Shown one piece after another: positions 44,699 to 54,225 of a DNA stretch of 64,000 nt (its first letter is position 1; every line of letters starts with the position of its first letter). The DNA is taken from the NCBI RefSeq assembly GCF_002454115.1, contig NZ_DKIH01000013.1:742748-806747 (forward strand). The letters are read 5' to 3'. The notes beneath the pieces were generated by a model. It searched no databases. It was not told the DNA's origin and saw only the letters and a list, made by a program, of their open reading frames with translations. Both the position numbers and the translations under genes were made by a program. The stretch is from Sphingopyxis sp. UBA6723. GTDB lineage: Bacteria; Pseudomonadota; Alphaproteobacteria; Sphingomonadales; Sphingomonadaceae.

Positions 44699-46057
44699 GT
44701 GGCTGGCCAACATCCCGGAGTGCCCGGACTCGGCGACGCCCCGTTCAACGCGGGGGGTCGCCGGTCGGCGCGCCCGGCGCCGCGTGGTGGCGAAGAGGAT
44801 GACGAGACCGCCGAAGACGAAACCCACGGTCGCTCCCTAACGCTGGCGAGCGTTGCGCGCGATGCCCGGCTCGACAAGAAGTTCCTGCTGCTCATCATCC
44901 TGTCGTCGGCGATTGCGACGCTGGGCCTGCTGCAAAGCTCGGCGGCGGTGGTGATCGGCGCGATGCTGGTCTCGCCGCTGCTCGGCCCGATCATGGGCGT
45001 CGGCTTCGGACTGGCGACACTCGAAACCAATTTGATCAAACGGTCGCTGGTGACGATGGCGGCCGGGATGGCGGTCGCGATCATCGTTGCGATGCTGATC
45101 GTCTGGATGTCGCCGATCCAGGACGTTACGTCCGAACTGCGCGCGCGGACCCAGCCGACCTTGCTCGATCTGGGGGTCGCGGTCGTCGGCGGCATTGCGG
45201 GCGTCTATGCGATCATGCGCAAGCTGTCGGGGGTGATGGTTGGGGTCGCGATCGCGACCGCGCTGGTGCCGCCGCTCTCGACCGTCGGTTTCGGTCTGGC
45301 CACGGGTCGCTTCGACTTTGCGCTCGGCGCCGCGCTGTTGTTCCTGACCAACACGCTGGCGATTGCGTTCGCCGCGACCGCCGTCGCGCGGCTCAACCGC
45401 TTTGGGCCGTCGCTGACCCCGCAGCATACCGCGATGCAGGTGATCGGGATCATCGTCACGCTGGGCATCTTGTCGATCCCGCTCGCGCTGTCGCTCAACA
45501 ATATCGCCCGCGAACTGCGCGCGCGCACCACGGTGCAGTCCGAACTTGATACCCTGCTCGGCGACGGCGACCGCATCGACACGCTGACCGTGCGGGTCGA
45601 GAATGACGATATCGCCGTGGACGGCGTCGTGCTGGTCGATCAATATGCGGCGCGGCTCAATCAGCGGCTGGCGGGCAATGTCCGCAGCGAGCTTGACCGC
45701 AATGTGCGCGTCAATATCGTTCAGCTGCGCCAGCAGACCAACGCCGCGGTGCAGTTCGAGGAACGGCTGAACCAGCGCATCGCGACGCTGGAGCAGCGCG
45801 AAGCCGACAGCCGCACGATCCTGGCCAGCCTGACCGTCGGCGAACTGGTGCGCCGCGACCGGGTGCTGATCGACGCCCAAGCTCGCCGCGTCGTTGTCCA
45901 GCGCGACCGCGAGGCCGAGGGCGATCAGGTTGCGGCTGCGGTCGACCGGATCATGGCGTCGGTGCAGGCAGATCACCCGCGATGGCTGATCCAGAATGGC
46001 GCGTTGACCGCGGCAGAGGGACCGGCGCCGGAAACGGAAGCCGCAGACGCGCCTTAG
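44699..46057 (+). CDS. DUF389 membrane protein
   Basis: 452 residues from GTG 44699, seven bases after etfA, so perhaps read through from etfBA. A disordered acidic start is followed by the DUF389 core: [95 protein letters not shown] and later helices. A long soluble C-terminal part (250-430) contains coiled-coil stretches ([27 protein letters not shown]). The family (TIGR00341/TIGR00271-like) is of unknown function, possibly transport. Confidence 0.88.
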   Translation: MAGQHPGVPGLGDAPFNAGGRRSARPAPRGGEEDDETAEDETHGRSLTLASVARDARLDKKFLLLIILSSAIATLGLLQSSAAVVIGAMLVSPLLGPIMGVGFGLATLETNLIKRSLVTMAAGMAVAIIVAMLIVWMSPIQDVTSELRARTQPTLLDLGVAVVGGIAGVYAIMRKLSGVMVGVAIATALVPPLSTVGFGLATGRFDFALGAALLFLTNTLAIAFAATAVARLNRFGPSLTPQHTAMQVIGIIVTLGILSIPLALSLNNIARELRARTTVQSELDTLLGDGDRIDTLTVRVENDDIAVDGVVLVDQYAARLNQRLAGNVRSELDRNVRVNIVQLRQQTNAAVQFEERLNQRIATLEQREADSRTILASLTVGELVRRDRVLIDAQARRVVVQRDREAEGDQVAAAVDRIMASVQADHPRWLIQNGALTAAEGPAPETEAADAP

Positions 46058-46135
46058 TCAAAGCGGCGTGGGACGCGCCGACAGTGTCATTCTTTTGTCA
46101 TCATGATGCCCTTGAGCAGCCGCAAGGAGTCGATC

Positions 46136-47128
46136 ATGCCCCAGTCCGACAAACGCGCCCTGCTGGCGGAAGGCCTGGCGGCCGGTGACGATGACGCGGC
46201 GCTGCACGCGCGGCTGGTCGCGGCGGGCGTTTCGGCGGCGGCGGCGAAATATGAGGTCGACCGGCTCGCTAAGGATCCGATGGCGGCCGAACTCCGCGCA
46301 CAGGCGGCGCGGATGGCCAAGCAGCGCTGGTTGTTCGCCAACCAGCAGCGACTGGCGTTCGAGGCAGAGGGCGGATTTGCGCTCGACACGCTCGCTGCGC
46401 CCGACGCCGACCATTTCTATCGTCACTATTACGAAGCGAACCGGCCCGCGAAGCTGGTCGGGCTGATCGATCACTGGCCGGCGCTCACCCGCTGGTCGCT
46501 CGATCATTTCGCGGCGGTTGCGGGCGATGCCGTTGTCGAGGCGCAGGTGGAGCGCGAACGCGACCCGGATTATGAGCTTGCCAAAGACGATCATCGCCGC
46601 CTCGTGCGCTTCGCCGAACTGATCGACTGGCTGCGCCAGGACGATGCTAGCAACGACATTTACCTGACCGCCTACAACAGCGGAACCAACGCAGCCGCCT
46701 TGGCGCCGCTGTGGGACGATATGGCGCCGATCGCACTGCTCGACGATAACCGGCCTCGCGACGGCTTTTTCTGGCTGGGGCCGAGGGGGACGCTCACGCC
46801 CTGGCACCACGACCTGACCAACAATCTACTGGTCCAGGTGATCGGCCGCAAGCGGGTCCGGATGGCGCCGCCGTGGGCGTTCGATCGCATGAAAAACAGC
46901 CGTCATTGCTTCTCGGATTGGGGCAATGCGGCACTGCCAGCCGGACCCGGCGACGCCGACACGCCGCCGGTGCTGGAAACGATCATCGGCCCCGGCGAAG
47001 CGACTTTCCTGCCGGTCGGATGGTGGCATCAGGTCGAAGCACTCGACCTGTCGGCGAGCATGAGTTTCACGAGTTTTCGCCGGCCCAATGTGCATGTCGA
47101 GGATTATGCATCCTATGGCGCTATGTGA
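46136..47128 (+). CDS. Cupin-like/JmjC-domain protein
   Basis: 330 residues from ATG 46136 (AAGGAG 8-13 bases upstream); an earlier in-frame ATG would add eleven residues without a ribosome site. The N-terminal ~85 residues are a helical module. The JmjC-like double-stranded beta-helix follows (FYRHYYEANRPAKLVGLIDHWPA). Iron ligands are the HxD of TPWHHDLTNN and the distal His of PVGWWHQVEAL. Such Fe(II)/2-oxoglutarate enzymes hydroxylate proteins or small molecules. Close to cupin_8 proteins; no substrate can be named. Confidence 0.88.
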   Translation: MPQSDKRALLAEGLAAGDDDAALHARLVAAGVSAAAAKYEVDRLAKDPMAAELRAQAARMAKQRWLFANQQRLAFEAEGGFALDTLAAPDADHFYRHYYEANRPAKLVGLIDHWPALTRWSLDHFAAVAGDAVVEAQVERERDPDYELAKDDHRRLVRFAELIDWLRQDDASNDIYLTAYNSGTNAAALAPLWDDMAPIALLDDNRPRDGFFWLGPRGTLTPWHHDLTNNLLVQVIGRKRVRMAPPWAFDRMKNSRHCFSDWGNAALPAGPGDADTPPVLETIIGPGEATFLPVGWWHQVEALDLSASMSFTSFRRPNVHVEDYASYGAM

Positions 47129-47194
47129 TCGCGCGGCGCGTCATGGGGTTGGTCGGTTAGCCGGATCGTAAGCTCTATTCGCGATAGCGCACCG

Positions 47195-47845
47195 ATGGCC
47201 CTGATCAGCGATTATCAGCAGCGGCAGATGCGCGACACCGAACTGCGGCGGTTCGACCGTTGGTTCGTCGATACCGCTATGGGGCCAGCCTATCGCGGCC
47301 GCGACGGAAGGGCGCGGGGGGTGAAGCCTGATGAGGTGGCGCGCTGGCGCGGCGAGGTCGAGGCGCATGTCGATGCGATGATCGCGTCGATCCCGGCGCA
47401 GGCCGCGTGGGCGATCGGCGCTCTGCTGATCATCGTGTTTGGCGGTGGGTGGCTGCTCGACCAGTTGGCGATCGCGCCGCGATACCATGCCCCTGCGATC
47501 GGGCTGGGGGTGTTCATCGTCGAGGTCGGCATGGTCGGCATCGAAGTCTGGGACTATGTCGCGGGCTGGCGCGCGCGCCGCGACGGCATCGAGGCGGCGG
47601 TCGCCGCGCGCGCGCCGCTGCCGATCGACCCGGCGCGGCTGCGCAGCGGGCATAACTGGTTCCAGACGGCATCGATTGCTGCGACCTTACCGATCATCGC
47701 GCTCGCCTTCTTCTCGCATCTCGACAAAAGCCTGATCGAGCGGACCGAGTGGTGGGGCTGGCTCGTGCTAACCGGCCCGCTCGCCTGGGCGCTCTATTTC
47801 GCGGGCAAATGGTATGACCGGCGGATCGGGAGCCTGCGGCGCTAG
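47195..47845 (+). CDS. Membrane protein, unknown
   Basis: 216 residues with about four hydrophobic segments: AAWAIGALLIIVFGGGWLL, APAIGLGVFIVEVGMVGIEVW, FQTASIAATLPIIALAFFS and WWGWLVLTGPLAWALYFAG. The first 70 residues are soluble and charged. No motif recognised. It lies between a JmjC-like gene and the LiuR-like operator but shares nothing obvious with either. Confidence 0.72.
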   Translation: MALISDYQQRQMRDTELRRFDRWFVDTAMGPAYRGRDGRARGVKPDEVARWRGEVEAHVDAMIASIPAQAAWAIGALLIIVFGGGWLLDQLAIAPRYHAPAIGLGVFIVEVGMVGIEVWDYVAGWRARRDGIEAAVAARAPLPIDPARLRSGHNWFQTASIAATLPIIALAFFSHLDKSLIERTEWWGWLVLTGPLAWALYFAGKWYDRRIGSLRR

Positions 47846-47924
47846 ACACTTTGGGGCGCCGTCTGATCGCTCCTGCGCGCGTCCTTGGAGCAGTCGCGCT
47901 CGGGCGGGGCAAACAAATGTTCGC

Positions 47925-47946
47925 TTGCCGTTTACGTAAACTGCAA
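47925..47946. promoter_or_regulatory. LiuR-like palindrome before the phosphotransferase gene
   Basis: A 22-bp inverted repeat with one mismatched pair, core GTTTACGTAAAC, flanked by TTGC and GCAA. It ends 13 bases before ATG 47960, within the core promoter or leader. Third site of this type in the window. Confidence 0.62.
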
Positions 47947-47959
47947 GCATCATCCGACA

Positions 47960-49291
47960 ATGAACAGCCTGAGTCACGCCCTGTCCGGCTTGATGACCCG
48001 CATTGTCGGCCCCGGTGCATTGACCGGTCTGGCGCGCCTGTCGGGCGGCGCTAATATGGAAAGCTGGGCGTTCGACTGGGCGGGCGGCGCCTATGTTCTG
48101 CGCCGCGCGCCGTCGGCGGATTACATGGTGGGGCGGCCCTATGGACATGCCGACGAGGCGGCGCTGGTGATCGCAGCGCATGGCGCGCGGGTGAAGGCGC
48201 CGGAAGTCGTTGGGGTGCTGGCGGATGGCGACGGCATGGGCACCGGCTATGTGATGCGGCGGGTGATCGCGGAGGTGAACCCGGCGAAGATATTGGCCGA
48301 TCCGCCGCCGTCGCTGCTGACCGATCTGGGGCGCGAACTGGCGCGCATCCACGCCATTCCCGCGGATACCATTCCCGCCGCGATCCCGCTGATGGACACC
48401 GCTGCCGCGCTGGCCGAGCTGAAGGCGCGCTTTGTGGACTATGGCGGCGACCGACCGGTGATCGCGCTGGCGATCCGATGGTGCGAGGATCATCTGCCGA
48501 CGCCCGCCGACCCCGTGCTGGTGCATGGCGATTACCGGATGGGCAATATCATGGTCGATGCGGGCGGGCTCGCCGTCGTGCTCGACTGGGAGCTCGCGCA
48601 TCGCGGCGACGCGCATGAGGATTTGGCGTTCGGGTGCATGACCGTGTGGCGGTTCGGGCGGATCGATCGACCGGCGTTCGGGGTGGGCAGCCTAGAGCAG
48701 TATTTCGCGGCCTATGAAGCTGCGGGCGGGGTAAAGGTCGATCGCGACCGTTTTCGCTTCTGGCTCGTCTATCGCACCCTGTGGTGGGCGCTCGGCTGTT
48801 TGCAGATGGGGCAGGCGTGGCGTAGCGGCGCCGATCCGACAATCGAGCGCGTCGTCATCGGGCGGCGAACTGCCGAGCAGGAACTGGACCTGCTGTTGCT
48901 CTTGGAGGCGGAAGCGCCCGCGGACGAACGCGACCGCCCGCTGTCGTCGTCGCCGCCTGATGCGCTCCCGCCGGCCGGCGAGCCGACCAACCGCGAGATG
49001 GTGCAGGCGGTGCGCGACTGGCTGGCCGAGGAGATCAAGCCCGGCGCCGAGGGGCATGGCAAGTTTCAGGTCGCGGTAGCGATGAATGCGCTGGGGATCG
49101 TGATCCGTGACCTGGATGCCGGAGTGCGCGCCGAGAATCGGGCGCTTTCGACAGCCTTGCTCAGCGGAGCGGTGACGCTCGCCGAACCCGGCCTGCTGGC
49201 ACGGCTGCGCCGCGCGGTGCTCGATAAATGCGCGGTCGACAGTCCTAAATATGCCGCGCTCATGCGGGTGCGCGAAAGCTGGGTATCTTAG
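47960..49291 (+). CDS. Phosphotransferase family protein with C-terminal DUF6285-like domain
   Basis: 443 residues from ATG 47960; an in-frame start further upstream would cross the operator and is rejected. Aminoglycoside-phosphotransferase/ACAD10-like kinase fold: RLSGGANMESWAF, VMRRVIAEVNP, catalytic VHGDYRMGNIM and VVLDWELAHRGDAHEDLAF. Residues ~340-443 form a second helical domain (REMVQAVRDWLAEEIKPG...ALGIVIRDLDAG). Kinases of this type pair with acyl-CoA dehydrogenases and are thought to phosphorylate hydroxy-acyl substrates. An acyl-CoA dehydrogenase gene follows. Confidence 0.87.
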   Translation: MNSLSHALSGLMTRIVGPGALTGLARLSGGANMESWAFDWAGGAYVLRRAPSADYMVGRPYGHADEAALVIAAHGARVKAPEVVGVLADGDGMGTGYVMRRVIAEVNPAKILADPPPSLLTDLGRELARIHAIPADTIPAAIPLMDTAAALAELKARFVDYGGDRPVIALAIRWCEDHLPTPADPVLVHGDYRMGNIMVDAGGLAVVLDWELAHRGDAHEDLAFGCMTVWRFGRIDRPAFGVGSLEQYFAAYEAAGGVKVDRDRFRFWLVYRTLWWALGCLQMGQAWRSGADPTIERVVIGRRTAEQELDLLLLLEAEAPADERDRPLSSSPPDALPPAGEPTNREMVQAVRDWLAEEIKPGAEGHGKFQVAVAMNALGIVIRDLDAGVRAENRALSTALLSGAVTLAEPGLLARLRRAVLDKCAVDSPKYAALMRVRESWVS

Positions 49292-49310
49292 GGTGTTCGG
49301 GTTCCCTTTT

Positions 49311-49398
49311 TCCGTTCGTGCTGAGCTTGTCGAAGCACCGTTCTTTCTTTCGACGCTGAAGCGAAGAACGGCCCTTCGACAAGCTCAGGGCAAACGGA
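49311..49398. repeat. Intergenic palindrome, TTCGACAAGCTC family
   Basis: Left arm TCCGTTCGTGCTGAGCTTGT and right complement ending GGCAAACGGA. It resembles 25623-25710 in layout. It separates the phosphotransferase and dehydrogenase genes, so the two may be separate transcripts. Confidence 0.8.
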
Positions 49399-49439
49399 GG
49401 TAGTGGAACGAGTTCGATAATCGAACCAGGGAGAGAGAC

Positions 49440-50729
49440 ATGGATTTTGCGATGCCCGCCGACCTGCAGGCTTATCTGGACGAACTCGACGCCTTTATCG
49501 AGGCCGAGATCAAGCCGCTCGAGGACACCGAAGACAATATCCGCTTCTTCGACCACCGCCGCGAACATGCGCGCACCGATTGGGACAATCAGGGGCTGCC
49601 GCGCCACGACTGGGAACAGTTGCTCCGCGCCGCGACGCGCAGGGCCGATGCGGCGGGGCATTGGCGCTTTTCGGCGCCGAAAAAATATGGCGGCAAGGAC
49701 GGGTCGAACCTGTGGATGGCGGTGATCCGCGAGCATTTTGCCGCCAAGGGGCTGGGCCTCCACAACGACCTGCAGAACGAGCATAGCATCGTCGGCAATT
49801 TCCCGTTCGTCGAGATGTTCGAGCAGTTCGCGACGAGCGAGGAGCAGAAGCAGGAGTTCATTCTCGGCGGGTTCGAGGGCAAGCGCCGCACTGCCTTCGG
49901 GCTGACCGAACCCGACCATGGCAGCGACGCGACGCACATGGAAACGCGCGCCGTCCGCGAAACCCGCGATGGGGTCGAGGGCTGGCGGATCGACGGGCGC
50001 AAGATGTGGATCACGGGTATGCATGTCGCGACCCACTGCGCGACCTTTTGCCGCACCGATGGACAGGATGGCGATGCCAAAGGGATCACCTGCCTGCTGG
50101 TGCCCACCGGCACGCCGGGGATGACGGTCGACGAATATATGTGGACCTTCAACATGCCGACCGACCATCCGCGGATGACCTTCGACAATGTATGGGTGCC
50201 CGACAGTGCGCGGTTGGGGCCTGAAGGCGGCGGGCTTTCCATCGCGCAGAGCTTCGTGCACCAGAACCGCATCCGGCAGGCGGCGTCTTCGCTGGGCGCG
50301 GCGGTGTTCTGTATCGAGGAAAGCGTGCGCTATGCGCGCGAACGCAAACCCTTTGGCGAGGCACTGGCGAAGAACCAGGCGATCCAGTTCCCGCTGGTCG
50401 AGCTGGCGACGCAGGCCGAAATGCTGCGCCTGCTGATCCGCAAGACCGCGTGGGACATGGACAACACCCCGCACAAGCAGATCGAGCACAAGCTGTCGGA
50501 CAAGGTCAGCATGTGCAATTATTGGGCGAACCGGCTGTGCTGCGAAGCCGCCGACCGCGCGATGCAGGTGCATGGCGGCATCGGCTATTCGCGCCACAAA
50601 CCGTTCGAACATATCTATCGCCACCACCGCCGGTACCGGATCACCGAGGGGGCGGAGGAGATCCAGATGCGCAAGGTGGGGGCGTATCTGTTCGGGTATC
50701 TGGGGCCAAGGCGGGGGGCGTTGGGTTAG
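49440..50729 (+). CDS. Acyl-CoA dehydrogenase family protein
   Basis: 429 residues from ATG 49440 (GGGAGAGAG upstream). Flavin-dependent: FGLTEPDHGSDATHMETRAVR (FAD site), GRKMWITGMHVATHC, VHQNRIRQAASSLGAAVFCIEESVRYARERKPFGEALAKNQAIQ and MQVHGGIGYSRHKPFEHIYRHHRRYRITEGAEEIQMRKVG. It oxidises an acyl-CoA to the 2-enoyl-CoA, passing electrons to ETF (genes 6 kb away). With the preceding kinase it resembles an ACAD10/11-type pair. Substrate unknown. Confidence 0.93.
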   Translation: MDFAMPADLQAYLDELDAFIEAEIKPLEDTEDNIRFFDHRREHARTDWDNQGLPRHDWEQLLRAATRRADAAGHWRFSAPKKYGGKDGSNLWMAVIREHFAAKGLGLHNDLQNEHSIVGNFPFVEMFEQFATSEEQKQEFILGGFEGKRRTAFGLTEPDHGSDATHMETRAVRETRDGVEGWRIDGRKMWITGMHVATHCATFCRTDGQDGDAKGITCLLVPTGTPGMTVDEYMWTFNMPTDHPRMTFDNVWVPDSARLGPEGGGLSIAQSFVHQNRIRQAASSLGAAVFCIEESVRYARERKPFGEALAKNQAIQFPLVELATQAEMLRLLIRKTAWDMDNTPHKQIEHKLSDKVSMCNYWANRLCCEAADRAMQVHGGIGYSRHKPFEHIYRHHRRYRITEGAEEIQMRKVGAYLFGYLGPRRGALG

Positions 50730-50735
50730 GAGAAT

Positions 50736-50867
50736 CCTCCCTGTCGCGAAGCCATGGGGAGGGGGACCGTCGCCGCAGGCGATGGTGGAGGGGCGGCGAC
50801 GGTTGCGCCAAAGCCCCTCCGTCAGCCCTTCGGGCTGCCACCTCCCCATCGCTGCGCGACAGGGAGG
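50736..50867. repeat. Intergenic palindrome, CCTCCCTGTCGCG family
   Basis: Third copy of the 13257-13390 unit, arms beginning CCTCCCTGTCGCG and ending with the complement. Between convergent genes. Confidence 0.85.
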
Positions 50868-50878
50868 ATTGTTTCGCC

Positions 50879-51184
50879 CTACCGCTTCCTTACAAACTCC
50901 GCCCGCAGCACCAGCCCCCTGATCCCCTCATGGCGGCAGTCGATTTCCTGCGCGTCGCCGGTCAGGCGGATCGACTTGATCACCGTGCCGACCTTCAACG
51001 TCTGCCCCGCGCCCTTGACGGTCAGATCCTTGACCAGCACGACCGAGTCGCCATCGGCGAGCAGATTGCCGACCGCGTCGCGCACTTCGGGTCCGGCGGC
51101 ATCGGCGGCGTCGCGCGCCGCGACGTCGCCCGCCGCCATCCATTCGCCGCTTGCCTCGTCATAGACATAATCATCGTCGGCCAT
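50879..51184 (-). CDS. PhnA-family protein lacking the zinc ribbon
   Basis: 101 residues. The PhnA/YjdM C-terminal domain is clear: VRDAVGNLLADGDSVVLVKDLTVKGAGQTLKVGTVIKSIRLTGDAQEIDCRHEGIRGLVLRAEFVRK. Standard PhnA starts with a four-cysteine zinc ribbon; here the N-terminus YVYDEASGEWM keeps the shape of its second half but no cysteines. The PhnA name comes from linkage to phosphonate genes; its function is not established and none of those genes is here. Confidence 0.85.
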   Translation of the reverse strand: MADDDYVYDEASGEWMAAGDVAARDAADAAGPEVRDAVGNLLADGDSVVLVKDLTVKGAGQTLKVGTVIKSIRLTGDAQEIDCRHEGIRGLVLRAEFVRKR

Positions 51185-51191
51185 GTTGGTC

Positions 51192-51941
51192 CTAACCGGG
51201 TTTGCGGAAGCGCAGGGCGAACTGGTCGGTCTTGCCGCGGATCGCGGGGTCGAAGACGTTCGTGGTGCGCGGGTCGTCGGCGCGTTTGTAGAGGTCGCTT
51301 TCGGCCTCCAGCTTGAACCCGGCCTTGGTCAGCGCGGCGACCACCGCCGCCTTGTCGATGCGGTGCAGGCTGTCGGCCAGCGTCGTGCCGGTGCCGTCGG
51401 CAGCGCTGTGATCGACGATCACCAGCGTGCCACCGGGTTTCAGCGCCGCGAACAGCGCGGCGCTCGCCTTGTCGCCGGTGCCTTCGGGAAAGGGCTTGAG
51501 GTACAGGTCGTGGAAATTCTGCACCGTGATGATCGTGTCGAGCGGTGCGGCAAAGGCGGGCGCGGCGAACGGACCGGCGACGGCATCGACATTGGCATAA
51601 GCGGCATCGACCGCGGCCTGATCGGTGCCATATTGCGCCCTGAAGGCAATGAACTCGGCGGGCTGGAAGGCGTGGACCTTGCCCGCCGACCCGACGGCAG
51701 CGGCGAGCAGGCGGGTGACATATCCCCCGCCCATCACAAAATCGCCGACCTGTTCGCCAGGCGCGATCTGCGCGAACGCCAGCAGCTCGGCGGGTTTGCG
51801 CGCCGCGTCACGTTCGCGATCGGCGGCGGGGCGCGCCGGATCGGCAAGCGCGGCGGCATAATCGGTCGCCGCGGCTTCTTTGGCGGCGACCGGCGTCGCC
51901 GACAGGGCGAGCAGCAGGGCGAGGGTAAGCGGACGGATCAT
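51192..51941 (-). CDS. Exported methyltransferase-like protein
   Basis: 249 residues from ATG 51941 with a signal peptide (MIRPLTLALLLALSATPVAAKE). The mature part reads like a class I SAM-dependent methyltransferase: QVGDFVMGGGYVTRLLAAAVGSAGKVHAF in place of motif I, TIITVQNFHDLYLKPF, and GGTLVIVDHSAADGTG. SAM is not known in the periplasm, so the fold may be reused. It is next to the PhnA-like gene on the same strand (7-base gap). Confidence 0.82.
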   Translation of the reverse strand: MIRPLTLALLLALSATPVAAKEAAATDYAAALADPARPAADRERDAARKPAELLAFAQIAPGEQVGDFVMGGGYVTRLLAAAVGSAGKVHAFQPAEFIAFRAQYGTDQAAVDAAYANVDAVAGPFAAPAFAAPLDTIITVQNFHDLYLKPFPEGTGDKASAALFAALKPGGTLVIVDHSAADGTGTTLADSLHRIDKAAVVAALTKAGFKLEAESDLYKRADDPRTTNVFDPAIRGKTDQFALRFRKPG

Positions 51942-52066
51942 GGCATCGACTCCCGTGGTGTATCGCATCGATATAACAGCATCGCGGGCCGTTCGCCCGT
52001 TTATTTGCATCTCGCGATTTTGATGATAGGTTTCTTCGTGAAACTAAAAAGATCGGGAGACTCGGG

Positions 52067-53806
52067 ATGTTTGATCTGGTGATACGCGGCGGCACCGTCG
52101 TCGATGGTATGGGCGGCGCGCCCTTTGTCGCGGACGTCGCGGTCGATGGTGATCGCATCGTCGCGGTGGGCGAAAACCTCGGTGCGGGGCGCGACGAAAT
52201 CGACGCCAGCGGAAAGATCGTCACCCCCGGCTTTGTCGATGTCCACACCCATTATGACGGGCAGGCGACATGGGACCAGGAAATGGCGCCGTCGAGCTGG
52301 CACGGCGTCACCACCGTCGTCATGGGCAATTGCGGCGTCGGCTTTGCCCCCGCCAAGCCCGACCGCCACGAATGGCTGATTTCGCTGATGGAGGGGGTCG
52401 AGGACATTCCCGGCACCGCGCTCGCCGAGGGCATGTCGTGGGATTGGGAGACCTTTCCCGAATATATGGACGCGCTGGAGAAATTGCCGCGCACGGTCGA
52501 TGTTGCGTGCCACGTCCCGCACGGTGCGGTGCGCGCCTATGTGCTCGGCGACCGCGAGAAACCCGGCGCGATCCCGACCGAACAGGACATCGCCGAAATG
52601 TCGCGCATCGTCGAGGAAGGCATCCGCGCCGGCGCGCTCGGCTTTTCGACCAGCCGCACCGTGCTTCACAAATCGATCGACGGTGAACTCGTCCCCGGCA
52701 CCACGGCTACGCCTGAGGAACTGATCGCGATCGGCCGCGCGATGGGCCGCGTTGGCTATGGCGTGTTCGAAATGGCGAGCGACCTGAAGCGCGAATGGAA
52801 CGAGTTTCAGTGGATGGGTGATCTCAGCCGCGAAACCGGACTGCCGGTGACCTTTGCCGCGCTGCAATCGATCGCCAAGGAATTGCCGCTCGAAGAGCAG
52901 ATCGAAGAGATGCGGCGTCAGAATGCGACCGGCGCGAATATCGTCGCGCAGATCGCGCTGCGCGGCAACGGCATCATCATGGCGTGGCAGGGGACGGTGC
53001 ATCCTTTCCGTTTCAAGCCCGCGTGGAACGAGATCATCGACCTGCCGTGGGAGGCGCAGCTCGCCAAGCTGAAAGACCCGGCGTTCAAGGCGCGCATGAT
53101 TGCCGAGGAGAATGTCTGGCCCGAAAGCGACATCATCGATTTCCTGAAAATCGTCGCGCTCGGCTGGCCGGTGCAGTTCGAAATGGACCCCGATTTCAAT
53201 TACGAGCCGAAGATGGACGAAAGCATCATGGCGCGCGCCACCGCGGCGGGGGTGTCGCCGGGCGAATATGCCTATGATTTGCTGATGAAGGATGATGGCA
53301 AGGGCTTCATCTATTTCCCGATCCTCAACTACCGCGACGGCAACCTCAATTTCCTTGAGGATTTGCAGCATGCCGACGACACGGTGAACAGCCTGTCCGA
53401 CGGCGGCGCGCATTGCGGGACGATCTGCGACGCCGCCTCGCCGACCTTCATGCTGCAGCATTGGGTGCGCGACCGCGCGGGCAAGCGCATCGCGCTCGAA
53501 CATGCGGTGAAGCGCCAGTGCCGCGATACCGCCTTGCTCTATGGGCTGGAGGACCGCGGCGTGCTCGCGCCGGGCTATCTGGCCGACCTCAATGTCATCG
53601 ATATGGAGCGGCTGAAACTCGGCAAGCCCTGGCTCGCCTTCGACCTGCCTGCGGGCGGCAAGCGCCTGCTGCAAAAGGCCGACGGCTATGTCGCGACGAT
53701 CAAGTCGGGCGAGGTGACCTTCCGTGACGGTGCGATGCAGGGGCCAACCCCCGGCGGCGTGATCCGCGGCCCGCAGCGCGTCGAAATGGCGATGGCGGCG
53801 GAATAG
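52067..53806 (+). CDS. N-acyl-D-amino-acid deacylase family amidohydrolase
   Basis: 579 residues from ATG 52067. Metal-dependent amidohydrolase: [34 protein letters not shown] (metal-binding HxH), [41 protein letters not shown] (with the metal Asp) and [14 protein letters not shown]-aminoacylase-like enzymes cleave acyl groups from D-amino acids; others in this group hydrolyse cyclic amides. A membrane-protein gene follows four bases later and may share the transcript. Confidence 0.92.
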   Translation: MFDLVIRGGTVVDGMGGAPFVADVAVDGDRIVAVGENLGAGRDEIDASGKIVTPGFVDVHTHYDGQATWDQEMAPSSWHGVTTVVMGNCGVGFAPAKPDRHEWLISLMEGVEDIPGTALAEGMSWDWETFPEYMDALEKLPRTVDVACHVPHGAVRAYVLGDREKPGAIPTEQDIAEMSRIVEEGIRAGALGFSTSRTVLHKSIDGELVPGTTATPEELIAIGRAMGRVGYGVFEMASDLKREWNEFQWMGDLSRETGLPVTFAALQSIAKELPLEEQIEEMRRQNATGANIVAQIALRGNGIIMAWQGTVHPFRFKPAWNEIIDLPWEAQLAKLKDPAFKARMIAEENVWPESDIIDFLKIVALGWPVQFEMDPDFNYEPKMDESIMARATAAGVSPGEYAYDLLMKDDGKGFIYFPILNYRDGNLNFLEDLQHADDTVNSLSDGGAHCGTICDAASPTFMLQHWVRDRAGKRIALEHAVKRQCRDTALLYGLEDRGVLAPGYLADLNVIDMERLKLGKPWLAFDLPAGGKRLLQKADGYVATIKSGEVTFRDGAMQGPTPGGVIRGPQRVEMAMAAE

Positions 53807-53810
53807 GCCG

Positions 53811-54203
53811 ATGTTCGACGGCGCCGGGCTGCTCCGCATTGCCTATGCCGCAAACGTCCTGATCCTTGTGCCCGTCTGCTGGGGCATGTTCCTCGGCGGC
53901 GGGGTCGCGAGCGTGTTTGAAGGTAAGGTCGAGGAATCGGCGGGACTGCGCCTGCTCGTCGGCAGCCTGTGGTTTGCGATCCTCGCGTGCAGCATCGCGG
54001 GGCTCGCGATGCCAAAACTGTTCGCGCCGCTGCTGGTCGTGCAGATCATCTACAAGAGCTTGTGGCTGCTCGTCTTTGGCGCGCCGCTCGTCGCGGCGGG
54101 GCGCAGCGGCGATGTGCCGTGGGGCATTTCGGCCAGCTTCATCGCGATCGTCGCTACCTATCCCTTTCTGCTCTGGAAATCGGGCGCGCTCTCCGCCGCC
54201 TGA
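53811..54203 (+). CDS. Membrane protein, unknown
   Basis: 130 residues with four hydrophobic segments: LLRIAYAANVLILVPVCWGMF, LLVGSLWFAILACSIAGLAM, LFAPLLVVQIIYKSLWLLVFG and ISASFIAIVATYPFLLW. It begins four bases after the amidohydrolase stop and ends 22 bases before the alcohol-dehydrogenase-like gene, so all three may form one operon. Function not recognised. Confidence 0.78.
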   Translation: MFDGAGLLRIAYAANVLILVPVCWGMFLGGGVASVFEGKVEESAGLRLLVGSLWFAILACSIAGLAMPKLFAPLLVVQIIYKSLWLLVFGAPLVAAGRSGDVPWGISASFIAIVATYPFLLWKSGALSAA

Positions 54204-54225
54204 ACCATAACCCAAGGATGTCCCC

